From contig URLC01000002.1 of NCBI GenBank assembly GCA_900548695.1, positions 248,001-312,000 on the forward strand: a stretch of DNA of 64,000 nt, in the 5' to 3' direction. A program made the position numbers and the translations under genes. Positions 52,085 through 60,200 of the stretch are shown here, piece by piece. Within the stretch, counting starts at the first letter, position 1. Each line of letters begins with the position of its first letter. Below the pieces are notes generated by a model. The model was not told the DNA's origin and did no database searches. It was given only the letters and a program-made list of their open reading frames with translations. Source of the stretch: an uncultured Mycoplasmatota bacterium. GTDB taxonomy: Bacteria > Bacillota_I > Bacilli_A > RF39 > UBA660.

Positions 52085-53095
52085 ATGCTTAAGAAATTTT
52101 ATGAAAAAGTAAAAGCTTTTATTAAAAGTGAATATAAATTTATTTTATTTTTGGTTATATTTTATGTTGTTTGTGCTTGGCCAGTAAATTATTATGTTAT
52201 TGTTGGTGGCGGTATTAGTGATATTTCAGAACGTGTTGTTGTAGAAGATGGCCATAGTAGTGATGGTAGTTTTAATTTATCTTATGTTTCTGAATTGAAG
52301 GGGACAACGGTTAGTTATTTACTAAGTTATGTTATGCCACATTGGAAACGGGTTAGCATGGATGATTATAAATATACCACTGATGAAGATTATGATGATA
52401 TTGAATTTCGCAGTAGTTTGGATTTAAAGTATTCTAATAGTAATGCTATATATTATGCTTATACTTTAGCTGGGAAGCCTTGTGAACTTAAAAAGACAGA
52501 TATTTATGTAATTGTTAATTTTCCAGGATATGAAAATCCATTAGAAGTCGGGGATCTTTTATTAGCGGTTGATGGAAAACATTTTGAGACATTAAAGGAA
52601 TATCAAGAGTATATTCAAAATTTTGATGCCAATAATATTTTAGTTAAGGTTAAAAGAGATGGTAAGGAACAAGAGGTTTCTTGCAAATTGTATGAAGAGG
52701 ATGGAAAAAAACTTTTGGGTGTTGGTTTACAAGCTGATAATACCTATGAAACTTTTCCAGAAGTTCAGTTTAAGTTTAAATCTAACGAATCTGGTCCTTC
52801 TGCAGGTCTTGTGACAACATTATCTATTTATGATCAACTTACAAAGGGAGATTTAACGAAGAATAAGAAAATCGCTGGTACAGGAACTATTGAAGCGGAT
52901 GGTTCTATTGGGGAAATTGGAGAGGTTGAGTATAAGTTACTTGGTGCTGTTGATGGTGGGGCTGATATCTTTTTAGTTCCAGCAGGAGATAATTATAAGA
53001 CGTGCAAGAAAGTTAAGAAAGAAGAAAAATTAGATATTAAATTAATTCCTGTTAAGACCATATATGATGCGGTTGAAAAGTTACAGAAAATATAG
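52085..53095 (+). CDS. ylbL: Lon-like membrane protease YlbL
   Basis: 336 residues: N-terminal membrane segment (about 18-38), a PDZ domain (about 115-200) with VGDLLLAVDGKHFETLKEY, and a C-terminal Lon-type protease domain with the catalytic Ser in NESGPSAGL (about 237-245) and Lys in EVEYKLLGA (about 285). It is expected to face outside and cut membrane or secreted substrates. Start at 52085 follows GGAGG; an upstream ATG at 52064 is before that site. An extended TATAAT (52060-52065) lies between it and ylbJ. Confidence 0.9.
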   Translation: MLKKFYEKVKAFIKSEYKFILFLVIFYVVCAWPVNYYVIVGGGISDISERVVVEDGHSSDGSFNLSYVSELKGTTVSYLLSYVMPHWKRVSMDDYKYTTDEDYDDIEFRSSLDLKYSNSNAIYYAYTLAGKPCELKKTDIYVIVNFPGYENPLEVGDLLLAVDGKHFETLKEYQEYIQNFDANNILVKVKRDGKEQEVSCKLYEEDGKKLLGVGLQADNTYETFPEVQFKFKSNESGPSAGLVTTLSIYDQLTKGDLTKNKKIAGTGTIEADGSIGEIGEVEYKLLGAVDGGADIFLVPAGDNYKTCKKVKKEEKLDIKLIPVKTIYDAVEKLQKI

Positions 53096-53108
53096 TTAGG
53101 GTGATTAT

Positions 53109-53513
53109 ATGTCGGATAAAGAAATATTAGCCTTAGGGCATAAAACAATGGAAAAAGTTGGAGGCTTTATAAAAAATAATCATTATCAATTGGTTGATTT
53201 AAAGAAAGATTATTGTGTGATGGAAGCTTTTATAGAAGAAGATAGTTTAAATCCTTATGGAATGGCGCATGGAGGATTTATATTTGGTCTTGCTGATACA
53301 GCAGCAGGTGCAGTAGCAGCTACATCTTTAAGAAAAGCAGTCACATTAAGTTCTCATATTGAATATTTACATGCGGCTACTGGAAAAAAATTAAAAGCTA
53401 TAGTAAATGTGGTTAAAACAGGAAAGAATGTATCAGTTTATGAAGTTAGTATATATGATGAAAAAGAAGTTATGGTTGCAAAAGTTATGATTGATTATTT
53501 TTATATTGACTAG
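53109..53513 (+). CDS. PaaI-family hotdog thioesterase
   Basis: 134 residues with the hotdog signature NPYGMAHGGFIFGLADTAAGAVA (about 49-71) and IEYLHAATGKKLKA. Acts on acyl-CoA or similar thioesters; the substrate is unknown. It starts 13 bases after ylbL with AGGGTGAT upstream, so the two are probably cotranscribed. A hairpin terminator follows after about 20 bases. Confidence 0.88.
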   Translation: MSDKEILALGHKTMEKVGGFIKNNHYQLVDLKKDYCVMEAFIEEDSLNPYGMAHGGFIFGLADTAAGAVAATSLRKAVTLSSHIEYLHAATGKKLKAIVNVVKTGKNVSVYEVSIYDEKEVMVAKVMIDYFYID

Positions 53514-53532
53514 TTTATGTATATTGATTGTG

Positions 53533-53563
53533 AAGGATATATTGAAATATCTTTCTTTTTTTT
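53533..53563 (+). terminator. Intrinsic terminator of ylbL-thioesterase
   Basis: AAGGATAT (53533-53540) pairs with ATATCTTT (53547-53554) including one G-T pair, loop ATTGAA, then a T-tract. Confidence 0.7.
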
Positions 53564-53580
53564 GCTTTGATATGATTACT

Positions 53581-53691
53581 ATGAGAGAGGCAAAAGTTCA
53601 AAAAGTGAATAAAAATTTGTTTAGGGAAGTTTTTTTGTTTCTTTTCTTTTGGTTATTTATATTAATGAGATTATATTTTGAGCCTTTCTAA
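53581..53691 (+). CDS. Possible small membrane protein
   Basis: 36 codons, MREAKVQKVNKNLFREVFLFLFFWLFILMRLYFEPF, with a basic start and one long hydrophobic helix. It could extend to an ATG at 53572. A TATGAT extended -10 at 53571-53576 sits right on the start and there is no clear ribosome site, so translation is doubtful. Reported because the residue pattern looks non-random. Confidence 0.35.
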   Translation: MREAKVQKVNKNLFREVFLFLFFWLFILMRLYFEPF

Positions 53692-54142
53692 TAAAGAAAA
53701 GATTATAATTGTTTTTTTTTCGTGATAAAGGATTAGTTTCTTTTAGAAGTATTTATTTTAAGGATTGGAAGTTGTTTTTTCTTTACCCATAATTTTTCAT
53801 TTTTTTGTCAAATAGATTTCATAATCGTTTTGTATATTAGAAATATGAAAGGAGATGATTTTATCAATTATGTACTTTGAATTGAATTCCCATAATTTCC
53901 CATAATTATTTAATAATTTTTACACATTTGTTTGTTATATTGATATTGTCGAAAGGAGGAAGATAGTAAAAAGAAAACTAGAAAGACTTGTTTTAAATGC
54001 AAAATGTTAAATTTTAAATATAGATAGAAAGGTAGGCGGTAGTTATACCTAGAGAAAAGAATTCTATAATGAAGGAGGGGATGCCCATAAGACTATAGGT
54101 AAAATTAGATAATAGTGTTATACTATTGGTAGGTGGTAGAAA
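53692..54142. other. Gene-free stretch with repeated Shine-Dalgarno-like purine blocks
   Basis: About 450 bases contain no convincing gene. Four purine-rich blocks that look like ribosome sites (GAAAGGAGATG near 53848, GAAAGGAGGAAG near 53951, GAAAGGTAGGCGG near 54028 and GAAGGAGGGGATG near 54071) have only very short ORFs after them. TATAAT at 54065-54070 and an extended TATACT at 54119-54124 could start transcripts, the latter for cssR. An AT-rich imperfect palindrome lies near 53904-53920. I see no known riboswitch. Confidence 0.6.
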
Positions 54143-54805
54143 ATGTATACAATTTGTTTTGTTGAAGATGAAATTGACTTATCAAACCTTATTCAAACTT
54201 ATTTAGAACGTTCTGGTTATCAAGTGGTTGCTTTTACGAAGGGACAAGAAGCAATTGATTATATTGGCAATAAGGTGGATCTTTGGATACTGGATATTAT
54301 GTTAGGAGATGATGTCAATGGCTATGATGCAATCAAAGCTATCCGGGAGCAGGATGAAAACGTACCCGTTATCTTTACTTCCGCAAGAGATCAAGATTTG
54401 GATAAAATTTTGGGATTAGAATTAGGTAGCGATGATTACATTACCAAACCATATTCTAGTAAAGAGTTAGTCTTACGCGTAGATAAGATTATAAAAAGAG
54501 TATATAAAAATATATCTAAACAACTTATTACTTATGAAGATTATACGATTGATATTGATCGTAGGGTTGTCTTAGGAAAAGACAAGAAAGAAATTAAATT
54601 AACTACATTAGAGTTTGATTTATTACTTTTATTTGTTCAAAATAGAAATAAATGTTTTTCGAGGGAAGAAATTTTAAATGCAGTTTGGGGGAAAGATTAT
54701 TTTGGCACTGACCGAGTGGTTGATGATTTAGTTCGTAGACTTCGTAAAAAAGTTTCTGGTTTGAATGTTAATGCGGTTTATGGATATGGATACCGTTTAT
54801 CATGA
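54143..54805 (+). CDS. cssR: Response regulator CssR-like (OmpR family)
   Basis: 220 residues: receiver domain with acidic pocket VEDE and phospho-acceptor D51 (DLWILDIML), Ser/Thr and Lys switch residues (FTSARD, ITKPYS), then a winged-helix DNA-binding domain ending WGKDYFGTDRVVDDLVRRLRKK. The close match to Bacillus CssR, including LGLELGSDDYITKP, supports the name. CssR controls htrA and htrB in response to misfolded secreted proteins; neither protease is in this window. It overlaps cssS by 4 bases. Confidence 0.85.
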   Translation: MYTICFVEDEIDLSNLIQTYLERSGYQVVAFTKGQEAIDYIGNKVDLWILDIMLGDDVNGYDAIKAIREQDENVPVIFTSARDQDLDKILGLELGSDDYITKPYSSKELVLRVDKIIKRVYKNISKQLITYEDYTIDIDRRVVLGKDKKEIKLTTLEFDLLLLFVQNRNKCFSREEILNAVWGKDYFGTDRVVDDLVRRLRKKVSGLNVNAVYGYGYRLS

Positions 54806-56076
54806 AATCTAGAAAAACAAAGTTAAGTCGTCAATTAATATTTTTGATAGGTGTAGCCTTTGTAATTTTATTTATTTCCTTAGGTGTTATTCTTCCTAAA
54901 ATGTTGATTCCAGTAGCTGAAAAAAATATTTATACCTACTTAAGTGAACCGTTAAAATTTGTAGGAGATAATCGAATTGATAAATCTTTACTTAATACGG
55001 AAGTTGCTTATATTTATATTGTTGATGATGCAGTGATAGCCAGTGAAAATATTCGACAAGTAATAAATATTAAAGATACTAAAAAGTTATTATCCTATAT
55101 AAAAGATGATTATGGTAAATTTAACTATAATCACAATACTTACTACTACTATACAATTACTAAAGATGAAATTATAAAAGTTGCTATCTCAAATGATAGT
55201 TATATAAACAAAACAAAAGAATCAATTTTGAAAGCTATCTTTCCAATAGTTTTAAGTACTTGTTTATTGATTGGTTTAATGTTAGTTATTTGGTCTTCGT
55301 TTATTGTTAAAAAGATTGAAAAACTAAAAGATAAGATAGATCATATCGATAATACAGATTATAATCATAATATTAATTTTGAGATTGATGATGAAATAAA
55401 GTCTCTCGCATTAGCAATCGAAGATATGCGACTTTCTCTAATTAACCAAGAAGAATATCGTAATCAAATGTATCAAAATATATCACATGATTTTAAGACA
55501 CCTCTCACCGTTATAAAATCATATATTGAAGCTGTTGAAGATAAGGTTGAAGATAGTGATACAGCACTTCAAGTTATCAAAGAACAGACGAATAAATTAG
55601 AACAAAAAGTACACTCACTTCTTTACTTAAATAAACTAGATTATCTCAAAAATTCTAAAAATATAGAAAATAAATTGGTTGATATGAACGAAATTATTAA
55701 TAGCGAAGTTGAAAAGTTTAAATTCCATAGAAAAGAAATTAATTTTATTACGGAAATTGATAAAAAATCAAAATATTATGGTACTATGGAACATTGGGAA
55801 ACCGTTTTTGACAATTTATTAGGGAATTTTATGAGATATGCGAACACTACTATAAAAATTACTGCAAAACAAAACAAACTTATCTTGTACAATGATGGAG
55901 AACACATTGCAGATGATTTCCTTGAAGGAATCTTTACTCCGTTCCGTAAGGGAATCAAAGGAGAGTTTGGTTTAGGACTATCGATTGTTAAAAAGACATT
56001 AAATATTATGGATTATGATGTAACGATTAAAAATGAGAAAAAAGGTGTATCCTTTACCATTAGAAGAAATTCTTAA
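54802..56076 (+). CDS. cssS: Sensor histidine kinase CssS-like
   Basis: 424 residues: two membrane helices (about 11-32 and 146-168) enclosing a roughly 110-residue external sensor, a HAMP-like linker, a DHp domain with H229 in QNISHDFKTPL, and a catalytic domain with N-box NLLGNFMRY and GLGLSIVKK. It partners the response regulator encoded immediately upstream. Codon use here looks slightly richer in C-ending codons than in neighbours, perhaps a sign of later acquisition, but that is weak. A terminator includes its stop codon. Confidence 0.85.
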   Translation: MKSRKTKLSRQLIFLIGVAFVILFISLGVILPKMLIPVAEKNIYTYLSEPLKFVGDNRIDKSLLNTEVAYIYIVDDAVIASENIRQVINIKDTKKLLSYIKDDYGKFNYNHNTYYYYTITKDEIIKVAISNDSYINKTKESILKAIFPIVLSTCLLIGLMLVIWSSFIVKKIEKLKDKIDHIDNTDYNHNINFEIDDEIKSLALAIEDMRLSLINQEEYRNQMYQNISHDFKTPLTVIKSYIEAVEDKVEDSDTALQVIKEQTNKLEQKVHSLLYLNKLDYLKNSKNIENKLVDMNEIINSEVEKFKFHRKEINFITEIDKKSKYYGTMEHWETVFDNLLGNFMRYANTTIKITAKQNKLILYNDGEHIADDFLEGIFTPFRKGIKGEFGLGLSIVKKTLNIMDYDVTIKNEKKGVSFTIRRNS

Positions 56077-56094
56077 AATAGAATTTCTTTTTTT
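56064..56094 (+). terminator. Intrinsic terminator of cssRS
   Basis: AAGAAATTC (56064-56072) and GAATTTCTT (56081-56089) around an 8-base loop that holds the cssS stop, then T. Confidence 0.85.
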
Positions 56095-56120
56095 GGTTAT
56101 ATTATGATTAGGTGATGGTA

Positions 56121-56885
56121 ATGAGAATACTAATTACTGGAGCTAGTTCAGGAATAGGTTATAAGTTAGGGGTAGAGCTTGCTAAAAGAGGACACTTAGT
56201 TTATATGACTTGTCGAACAGTAAAAGAAGTGTTTTGGTTAAGAAAAAAATTAAAAATGGAAGAGGTCTTGGCTTTTTGTTTTAAGCTTGATTTATTAACG
56301 GATGATATTTATTTGGTGAGAAAATTAGAGATTGATTGTTTGATTAATCAAGCTGGAATAGGGGTAAGTGGTAGTCTTTTAACAATGAATCATCAAGGGT
56401 TAAGAGAAGTTTATGAAACAAATATCTTTCAATCGTTTTTGCTTTTGAAAGAAGTTTATTGGCAAATGAAAAAGAGAAATATTGCTGGAAAGATTTTTGT
56501 TACATCTTCACTTATTTCTTTGTTTCCCATTCCATTTTTGGGAAGTTATTCTTCTAGTAAAGCAGCTATTTCTATGTTGGTTAAAACTTTACAAAAAGAA
56601 GAGAAATTATTGGGTGATACTATTCAGTTTTGTTTAATTGAACCAGGAGCTTATCACACGGGATTTAATCAGGTTATGGTCGATTCATTTTATAATTATA
56701 GTTCATTACCTACAACTATTCCTATTTATCAGAGAAAATTATTTGCATTATTAGAATCTAAAAATATTAATCGATTGGTTTTTAAAATTATTAAAGAAAT
56801 AGAACATAAAAAAACGAAGAAAATTCTTCGCGTTCCTTGGTTACAAGGTATATTTTTAAAAATTTATGAGTTGTTCTTTTGTTAA
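56121..56885 (+). CDS. Short-chain dehydrogenase/reductase
   Basis: 254 residues with the NAD(P) motif TGASSGIGYK (about 8-17), NQAGIG (variant of NNAG) and the catalytic SxxxxxYxxxK as SYSSSKAA. These define a classical SDR; substrate unknown. ATG at 56121 is used because AGGTGA lies five bases upstream, while a GTG at 56112 falls inside that site. Its stop shares TTAA with the next gene on the other strand. Confidence 0.88.
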   Translation: MRILITGASSGIGYKLGVELAKRGHLVYMTCRTVKEVFWLRKKLKMEEVLAFCFKLDLLTDDIYLVRKLEIDCLINQAGIGVSGSLLTMNHQGLREVYETNIFQSFLLLKEVYWQMKKRNIAGKIFVTSSLISLFPIPFLGSYSSSKAAISMLVKTLQKEEKLLGDTIQFCLIEPGAYHTGFNQVMVDSFYNYSSLPTTIPIYQRKLFALLESKNINRLVFKIIKEIEHKKTKKILRVPWLQGIFLKIYELFFC

Positions 56886-57220
56886 CGACTTTTTCTTGAT
56901 TTTTTCATTTGCTTTTTTAGAGTTTTTATTTCAGTTTTGCTCATATTTAGTGGTACTATAGTTGCTTCGTCTAGATAGGGTATTTTACAACCTATAGCTT
57001 TTTGACCATTTTCTTTTATCAGATGGTAGAAGTAATCTTCTGCTTCTTCATAAGTTGTTGTAGGATCTCCATTTTCTACTCTGATATATCTTGATAGTTG
57101 GTTTCTTCTATAGAAAATAACATTTTCTGTTAATTTTTGTGATTTAAAAATTGGTGTTTTACCATCTTTACTATTTGTTAAGATTAGTGTATTTATTGTT
57201 CCTTTGTAATATTCTGCCAT
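56882..57220 (-). CDS. Unknown small protein
   Basis: 112 residues, soluble and basic at its C-terminus (KKQMKKSRKSR). No motif recognised. AAGGAGAG precedes the ATG. It converges with the SDR gene, sharing its stop TTAA, and diverges from tRNA-Met. The tail could bind nucleic acid, which is only a guess from charge. Confidence 0.55.
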   Translation of the reverse strand: MAEYYKGTINTLILTNSKDGKTPIFKSQKLTENVIFYRRNQLSRYIRVENGDPTTTYEEAEDYFYHLIKENGQKAIGCKIPYLDEATIVPLNMSKTEIKTLKKQMKKSRKSR

Positions 57221-57293
57221 TATAATCTCTCCTTCGTAATGTATATTATAACTATTTTCTTAAATTTTGTATAGAAAAATAATAAAAAAGGTA

Positions 57294-57322
57294 TTGAAAT
57301 ATTATTTTTAATTTGCTATAAT
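57294..57322 (+). promoter_or_regulatory. Promoter of tRNA-Met
   Basis: TTGAAA at 57294-57299, a 17-base spacer and TATAAT at 57317-57322 with an extended TGC. Expected start about 12 bases before the mature 5' end. Confidence 0.85.
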
Positions 57323-57340
57323 CATTTTGTTGCAAGAAAT

Positions 57341-57417
57341 GGCGATGTAGCTCAGCTGGCTAGAGCGCCTGGTTCATACCCAGGAGGTCGGGGGTTCGAT
57401 TCCCTCCGTCGCTACCA
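57341..57417 (+). tRNA. tRNA-Met (CAT), elongator type
   Basis: A 77-base cloverleaf with an encoded CCA. The anticodon loop is TTCATAC, and the acceptor stem GGCGATG/CGTCGCT with a first G-T pair matches Bacillus elongator tRNA-Met, not the initiator. T-arm GGGGG/TCCCT with TTCGATT and D-arm GCTC/GAGC are complete. Confidence 0.93.
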
Positions 57418-57427
57418 TTTGTATATT

Positions 57428-57451
57428 ACTCAGGTTAGCCTGAGTTTTTTT
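57428..57451 (+). terminator. Intrinsic terminator of tRNA-Met
   Basis: ACTCAGG (57428-57434), loop TTAG, CCTGAGT (57439-57445), then seven T. Confidence 0.93.
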
Positions 57452-57455
57452 ATTA

Positions 57456-57746
57456 TTAAATATAAAAAATTGGGGAAGTTGTTGGCGACGGAGGTGTTTT
57501 TGTCTCTCTGATAGGTTGTTTTATTTCATCATCTTTCATAGCACCAGCTATTTTAAAGATAGCTTTTGCATTGGAAAAGATCGGTTTTATTTGATAGACA
57601 ACAGGGATTGCTTGATTAATTACACCTAAAGTTTTTTGGGTTCCTTCTAACAAACTACTCCATTTAACTGTTTTTAAAGCAGATAAAGAACGAGAGAATA
57701 AGCCAGCTTTTGGAATAGAACTCATCATATATGGATTAGGATACAT
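57456..57746 (-). CDS. YqfQ/VrrA-like protein
   Basis: 96 residues: a short Pro/Met-rich start, a central helical block WSSLLEGTQKTLGVINQAIPVVYQIKPIFSNAKAIFKIAGAM, a charged stretch, and a Pro-rich end finishing SPIFYI. YqfQ-family proteins share such a central block and a terminal PxLYI-like peptide. The match is short, so confidence is moderate. YqfQ is found in spore-forming bacilli. AGAGGTGA precedes the ATG. Confidence 0.5.
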   Translation of the reverse strand: MYPNPYMMSSIPKAGLFSRSLSALKTVKWSSLLEGTQKTLGVINQAIPVVYQIKPIFSNAKAIFKIAGAMKDDEIKQPIRETKTPPSPTTSPIFYI

Positions 57747-57857
57747 GTCTTCACCTCTTACTTTTAATATATGTCAATTTGTATAAAATGTTCATTTCTT
57801 TATTTTCAAAAAAAAGTTGATATGATATACTTATAAAAGAATAAGGAGTGATGCAAT

Positions 57858-59369
57858 GTGGGAGTACTAGAAAAACCTTTTATCGCAGTTTACCATGGAG
57901 TTAAGAAGATTGGTGAGTTACCTAAGAGATTATTTTCTAAGACAGAAAATGCAGCTTTAAAAATGCAAGATGCTCAGGCTTTAAAGCAGGCGGAAATAGA
58001 GAGTGCTGTTCCAACAGAAAAGAAAAAGAGAACCCCTTTTTTTTCTAAACGCCAGAAAAAAGAAGAGTCAGTAGAAACTTTAGAATCAAAAACGGATACT
58101 CCTATGAATACTCCTAGTAATGTGGATTCTTCTTCCAAAGGAGAACAAAAAGAAGAAAGACCACTTATTAAGTATCGGTATGTTGTTATTAACGCTATGG
58201 GAAAAAAAGAAAATGGGACATTTGAAGCAGAAACCGAAGATGAGGTTAGAAACTTTTTATTGTCTCAGGATTATGAAATTGTTTCTATTAAAGTACGTCC
58301 TGCTTACGATATTGATCTTAATGATCATGCTAAGATGAAGATAGGGGATTTATCATTTGCTTTGACGCAGTTATCTACTTATATTCGTTCTGGTATTCCA
58401 TTAGTTGATGCAGTTAAAATTTTAGCCAAACAATCTACTAAACCGGCTAGTAAAAAGTCTTTTCAAAGATTGGTTTATGAACTTTTAAAAGGTGAAAGTT
58501 TGTCTAATGCGATGATGAAACAAGAAAAAGTTTTTCCTAAGTTATTGATAAACATGGTCAAGACAGCTGAAATGACAGGAGATTTGCCTTCTATTTTAGA
58601 TGATATGGCTGATTACTATACAACTATGGAAAGAACTAGAAAGCAAATGAAGAGTGCAATGACTTATCCGGTTGTTGTTTTGACAATTGCTTTTGGTGTT
58701 TTGATTTTTATGCTTACTTATTTAGTTCCACAATTTGCAAGTATGTTTGAAAGTAATGATGCAGAATTACCAGCTATCACTTTAGCTGTTTTGGGGGCTA
58801 GTGATTTTATTAAAGCAAACTGGCTTATTTTATTGATAGCTGTTGTTGGAATTGTAATTTGTTTTATGATTGCCTATAAGAAAGTTTTAAGCTTTCGTAC
58901 AGGAGTTCAAACTTTTCTTATGCATGTTCCTGTACTTAAAAGCATTATTATTTATAACGAAGTTGCTAATTTTACAAAGACATTTGCTTCTTTACTTAAT
59001 CATGGGGTATTTATTACAGATAGTATGGAAATTTTATCAAAAATTACAAACAATGAAGTTTATAAGCGAATTATTAACAAAACGTTACATAATCTTGGAA
59101 AAGGAGATTCTATTTCAGAATCATTTAGAGGTGAGTGGGCATTTCCAGTTGTTGCTTATGAAATGCTAGTTACTGGAGAATCTACTGGTCAGTTAGGATT
59201 GATGATGGAAAAAGTTGCTGATCACTTCCAAGCTTTACATAAATCAGTAATTGATCAGTTGAAAAGTTTAATGGAACCACTTATGATTTGTGCTTTGGCT
59301 GTCATTGTTGGTATTATTTTATTGTCTATTGTTGAACCGATGTTTAGTATTTATGGACAAATGCAATAA
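57858..59369 (+). CDS. pilC: Type IV pilus inner-membrane platform PilC/GspF
   Basis: 503 residues. The usual PilC start (YRYVVINAMGKKENGTFEAETEDEVRNFL) begins only near residue 105; the first 100 residues are a Lys/Glu/Ser-rich extension not seen in typical family members. Two T2SSF domains follow, each with a membrane helix and repeated motifs (QLSTYIRSGIPLVDAVKIL and TKTFASLLNHGVFITDSMEIL; MVKTAEMTGDLPSIL and LVTGESTGQLGLMM). It would anchor the PilB ATPase. The start is GTG at 57858 (AAGGAG nine bases before), the first start codon after an in-frame stop. Confidence 0.92.
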   Translation: MGVLEKPFIAVYHGVKKIGELPKRLFSKTENAALKMQDAQALKQAEIESAVPTEKKKRTPFFSKRQKKEESVETLESKTDTPMNTPSNVDSSSKGEQKEERPLIKYRYVVINAMGKKENGTFEAETEDEVRNFLLSQDYEIVSIKVRPAYDIDLNDHAKMKIGDLSFALTQLSTYIRSGIPLVDAVKILAKQSTKPASKKSFQRLVYELLKGESLSNAMMKQEKVFPKLLINMVKTAEMTGDLPSILDDMADYYTTMERTRKQMKSAMTYPVVVLTIAFGVLIFMLTYLVPQFASMFESNDAELPAITLAVLGASDFIKANWLILLIAVVGIVICFMIAYKKVLSFRTGVQTFLMHVPVLKSIIIYNEVANFTKTFASLLNHGVFITDSMEILSKITNNEVYKRIINKTLHNLGKGDSISESFRGEWAFPVVAYEMLVTGESTGQLGLMMEKVADHFQALHKSVIDQLKSLMEPLMICALAVIVGIILLSIVEPMFSIYGQMQ

Positions 59370-59380
59370 GGAGGGTAATT

Positions 59381-60142
59381 ATGGATATTTTATATTTAAT
59401 TATCTTTTTTATTTTAGGGTGTTTTTTAGGTGGATTTTATACGGTATTAGGAGAAAGACTTGCTACTGAAGATTATCATATATTTCCTTATCGTTGTAAT
59501 CTATGTCAGCAGTCTCTTTCCTTCTTAGAATCCTTGCCCATTTTTTCTTACTTGTTTTTAAGAGGAAAATGTCGCTATTGCCATAAAAAAATTGATATTT
59601 TAGAACTTTTAATGGAACTTTTTACAGGTGTTTTGTTTGCTGTCTCTTTTTATAGTTTTGGGTTTTCTTGGGAACTTCTCATAGCGCTAGGAATTGTTTC
59701 TTTGCTTATTATTGTGACAGTTAGTGATTTAAATTATTTAATTATTCCTGATGAAGTGTTGATTTTTTTTGTTCTTTATTTTGTTATTGTACAATTTTTA
59801 ATTGGAGGACCAATTCTTGTTTTAAAGAGATTACTTACTGGGGCATTTTTATTTTTATTAATGTATTTTATTATGTGGTTAGGAGAGAAGGTTTTAAAAA
59901 AAGAAAGTCTTGGTGGTGGGGATGTTAAAATGATGTTTTTGTTTGGACTGGTTTTAGATCCTTTACTTGGTACTATTACAATTTTCTTAGGAAGTTTATT
60001 TGCCTTACCAATGTCTTTATTTTTACTTTATAAGAATGATGAGAAGATGATTCCTTTTGGACCGTTTTTGTTGATGGCGTTTGCTTTTATTTATTTTACA
60101 AAGTTGACACCAGATATGATTGTTGCATGGCTTGGTATTTAG
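59381..60142 (+). CDS. pilD: Prepilin leader peptidase/N-methyltransferase (PilD/ComC)
   Basis: Cuts and N-methylates prepilins. 253 residues with about eight membrane segments. The cytoplasmic zinc loop has CNLC and CRYC (about 38-70), and the catalytic Asp residues are in DLNYLIIPDEV and GGGDVKMMFLFG. It follows pilC by 11 bases with AAGGAGG, so pilC-pilD form an operon. It would process the four prepilin-like proteins encoded at 24393, 25025, 49936 and 50495. Confidence 0.93.
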   Translation: MDILYLIIFFILGCFLGGFYTVLGERLATEDYHIFPYRCNLCQQSLSFLESLPIFSYLFLRGKCRYCHKKIDILELLMELFTGVLFAVSFYSFGFSWELLIALGIVSLLIIVTVSDLNYLIIPDEVLIFFVLYFVIVQFLIGGPILVLKRLLTGAFLFLLMYFIMWLGEKVLKKESLGGGDVKMMFLFGLVLDPLLGTITIFLGSLFALPMSLFLLYKNDEKMIPFGPFLLMAFAFIYFTKLTPDMIVAWLGI

Positions 60143-60143
60143 G

Positions 60144-60168
60144 GGAAGTTTTACTTTCTTTTTTTTTT
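60144..60168 (+). terminator. Intrinsic terminator of pilC-pilD
   Basis: GGAAGT (60144-60149), loop TTT, ACTTTC (60153-60158, one G-T pair), then a long T run. The stem is short, so moderate. Confidence 0.65.
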
Positions 60169-60200
60169 ATTATGTTGTACGATAGTTTGTAGGTGATTAG

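Noticed and set aside
53491..53571. A longer N-terminus for the small membrane ORF at 53581
   Set aside because: It would overlap the thioesterase end and the terminator hairpin.
53848..53880. An 11-codon ORF starting at an ATG next to GAAAGGAG
   Set aside because: Too short, and the ribosome-like block overlaps its first codons.
53692..54142. A riboswitch before cssR
   Set aside because: No match by eye to c-di-GMP, c-di-AMP, preQ1, SAM, fluoride or guanidine classes.
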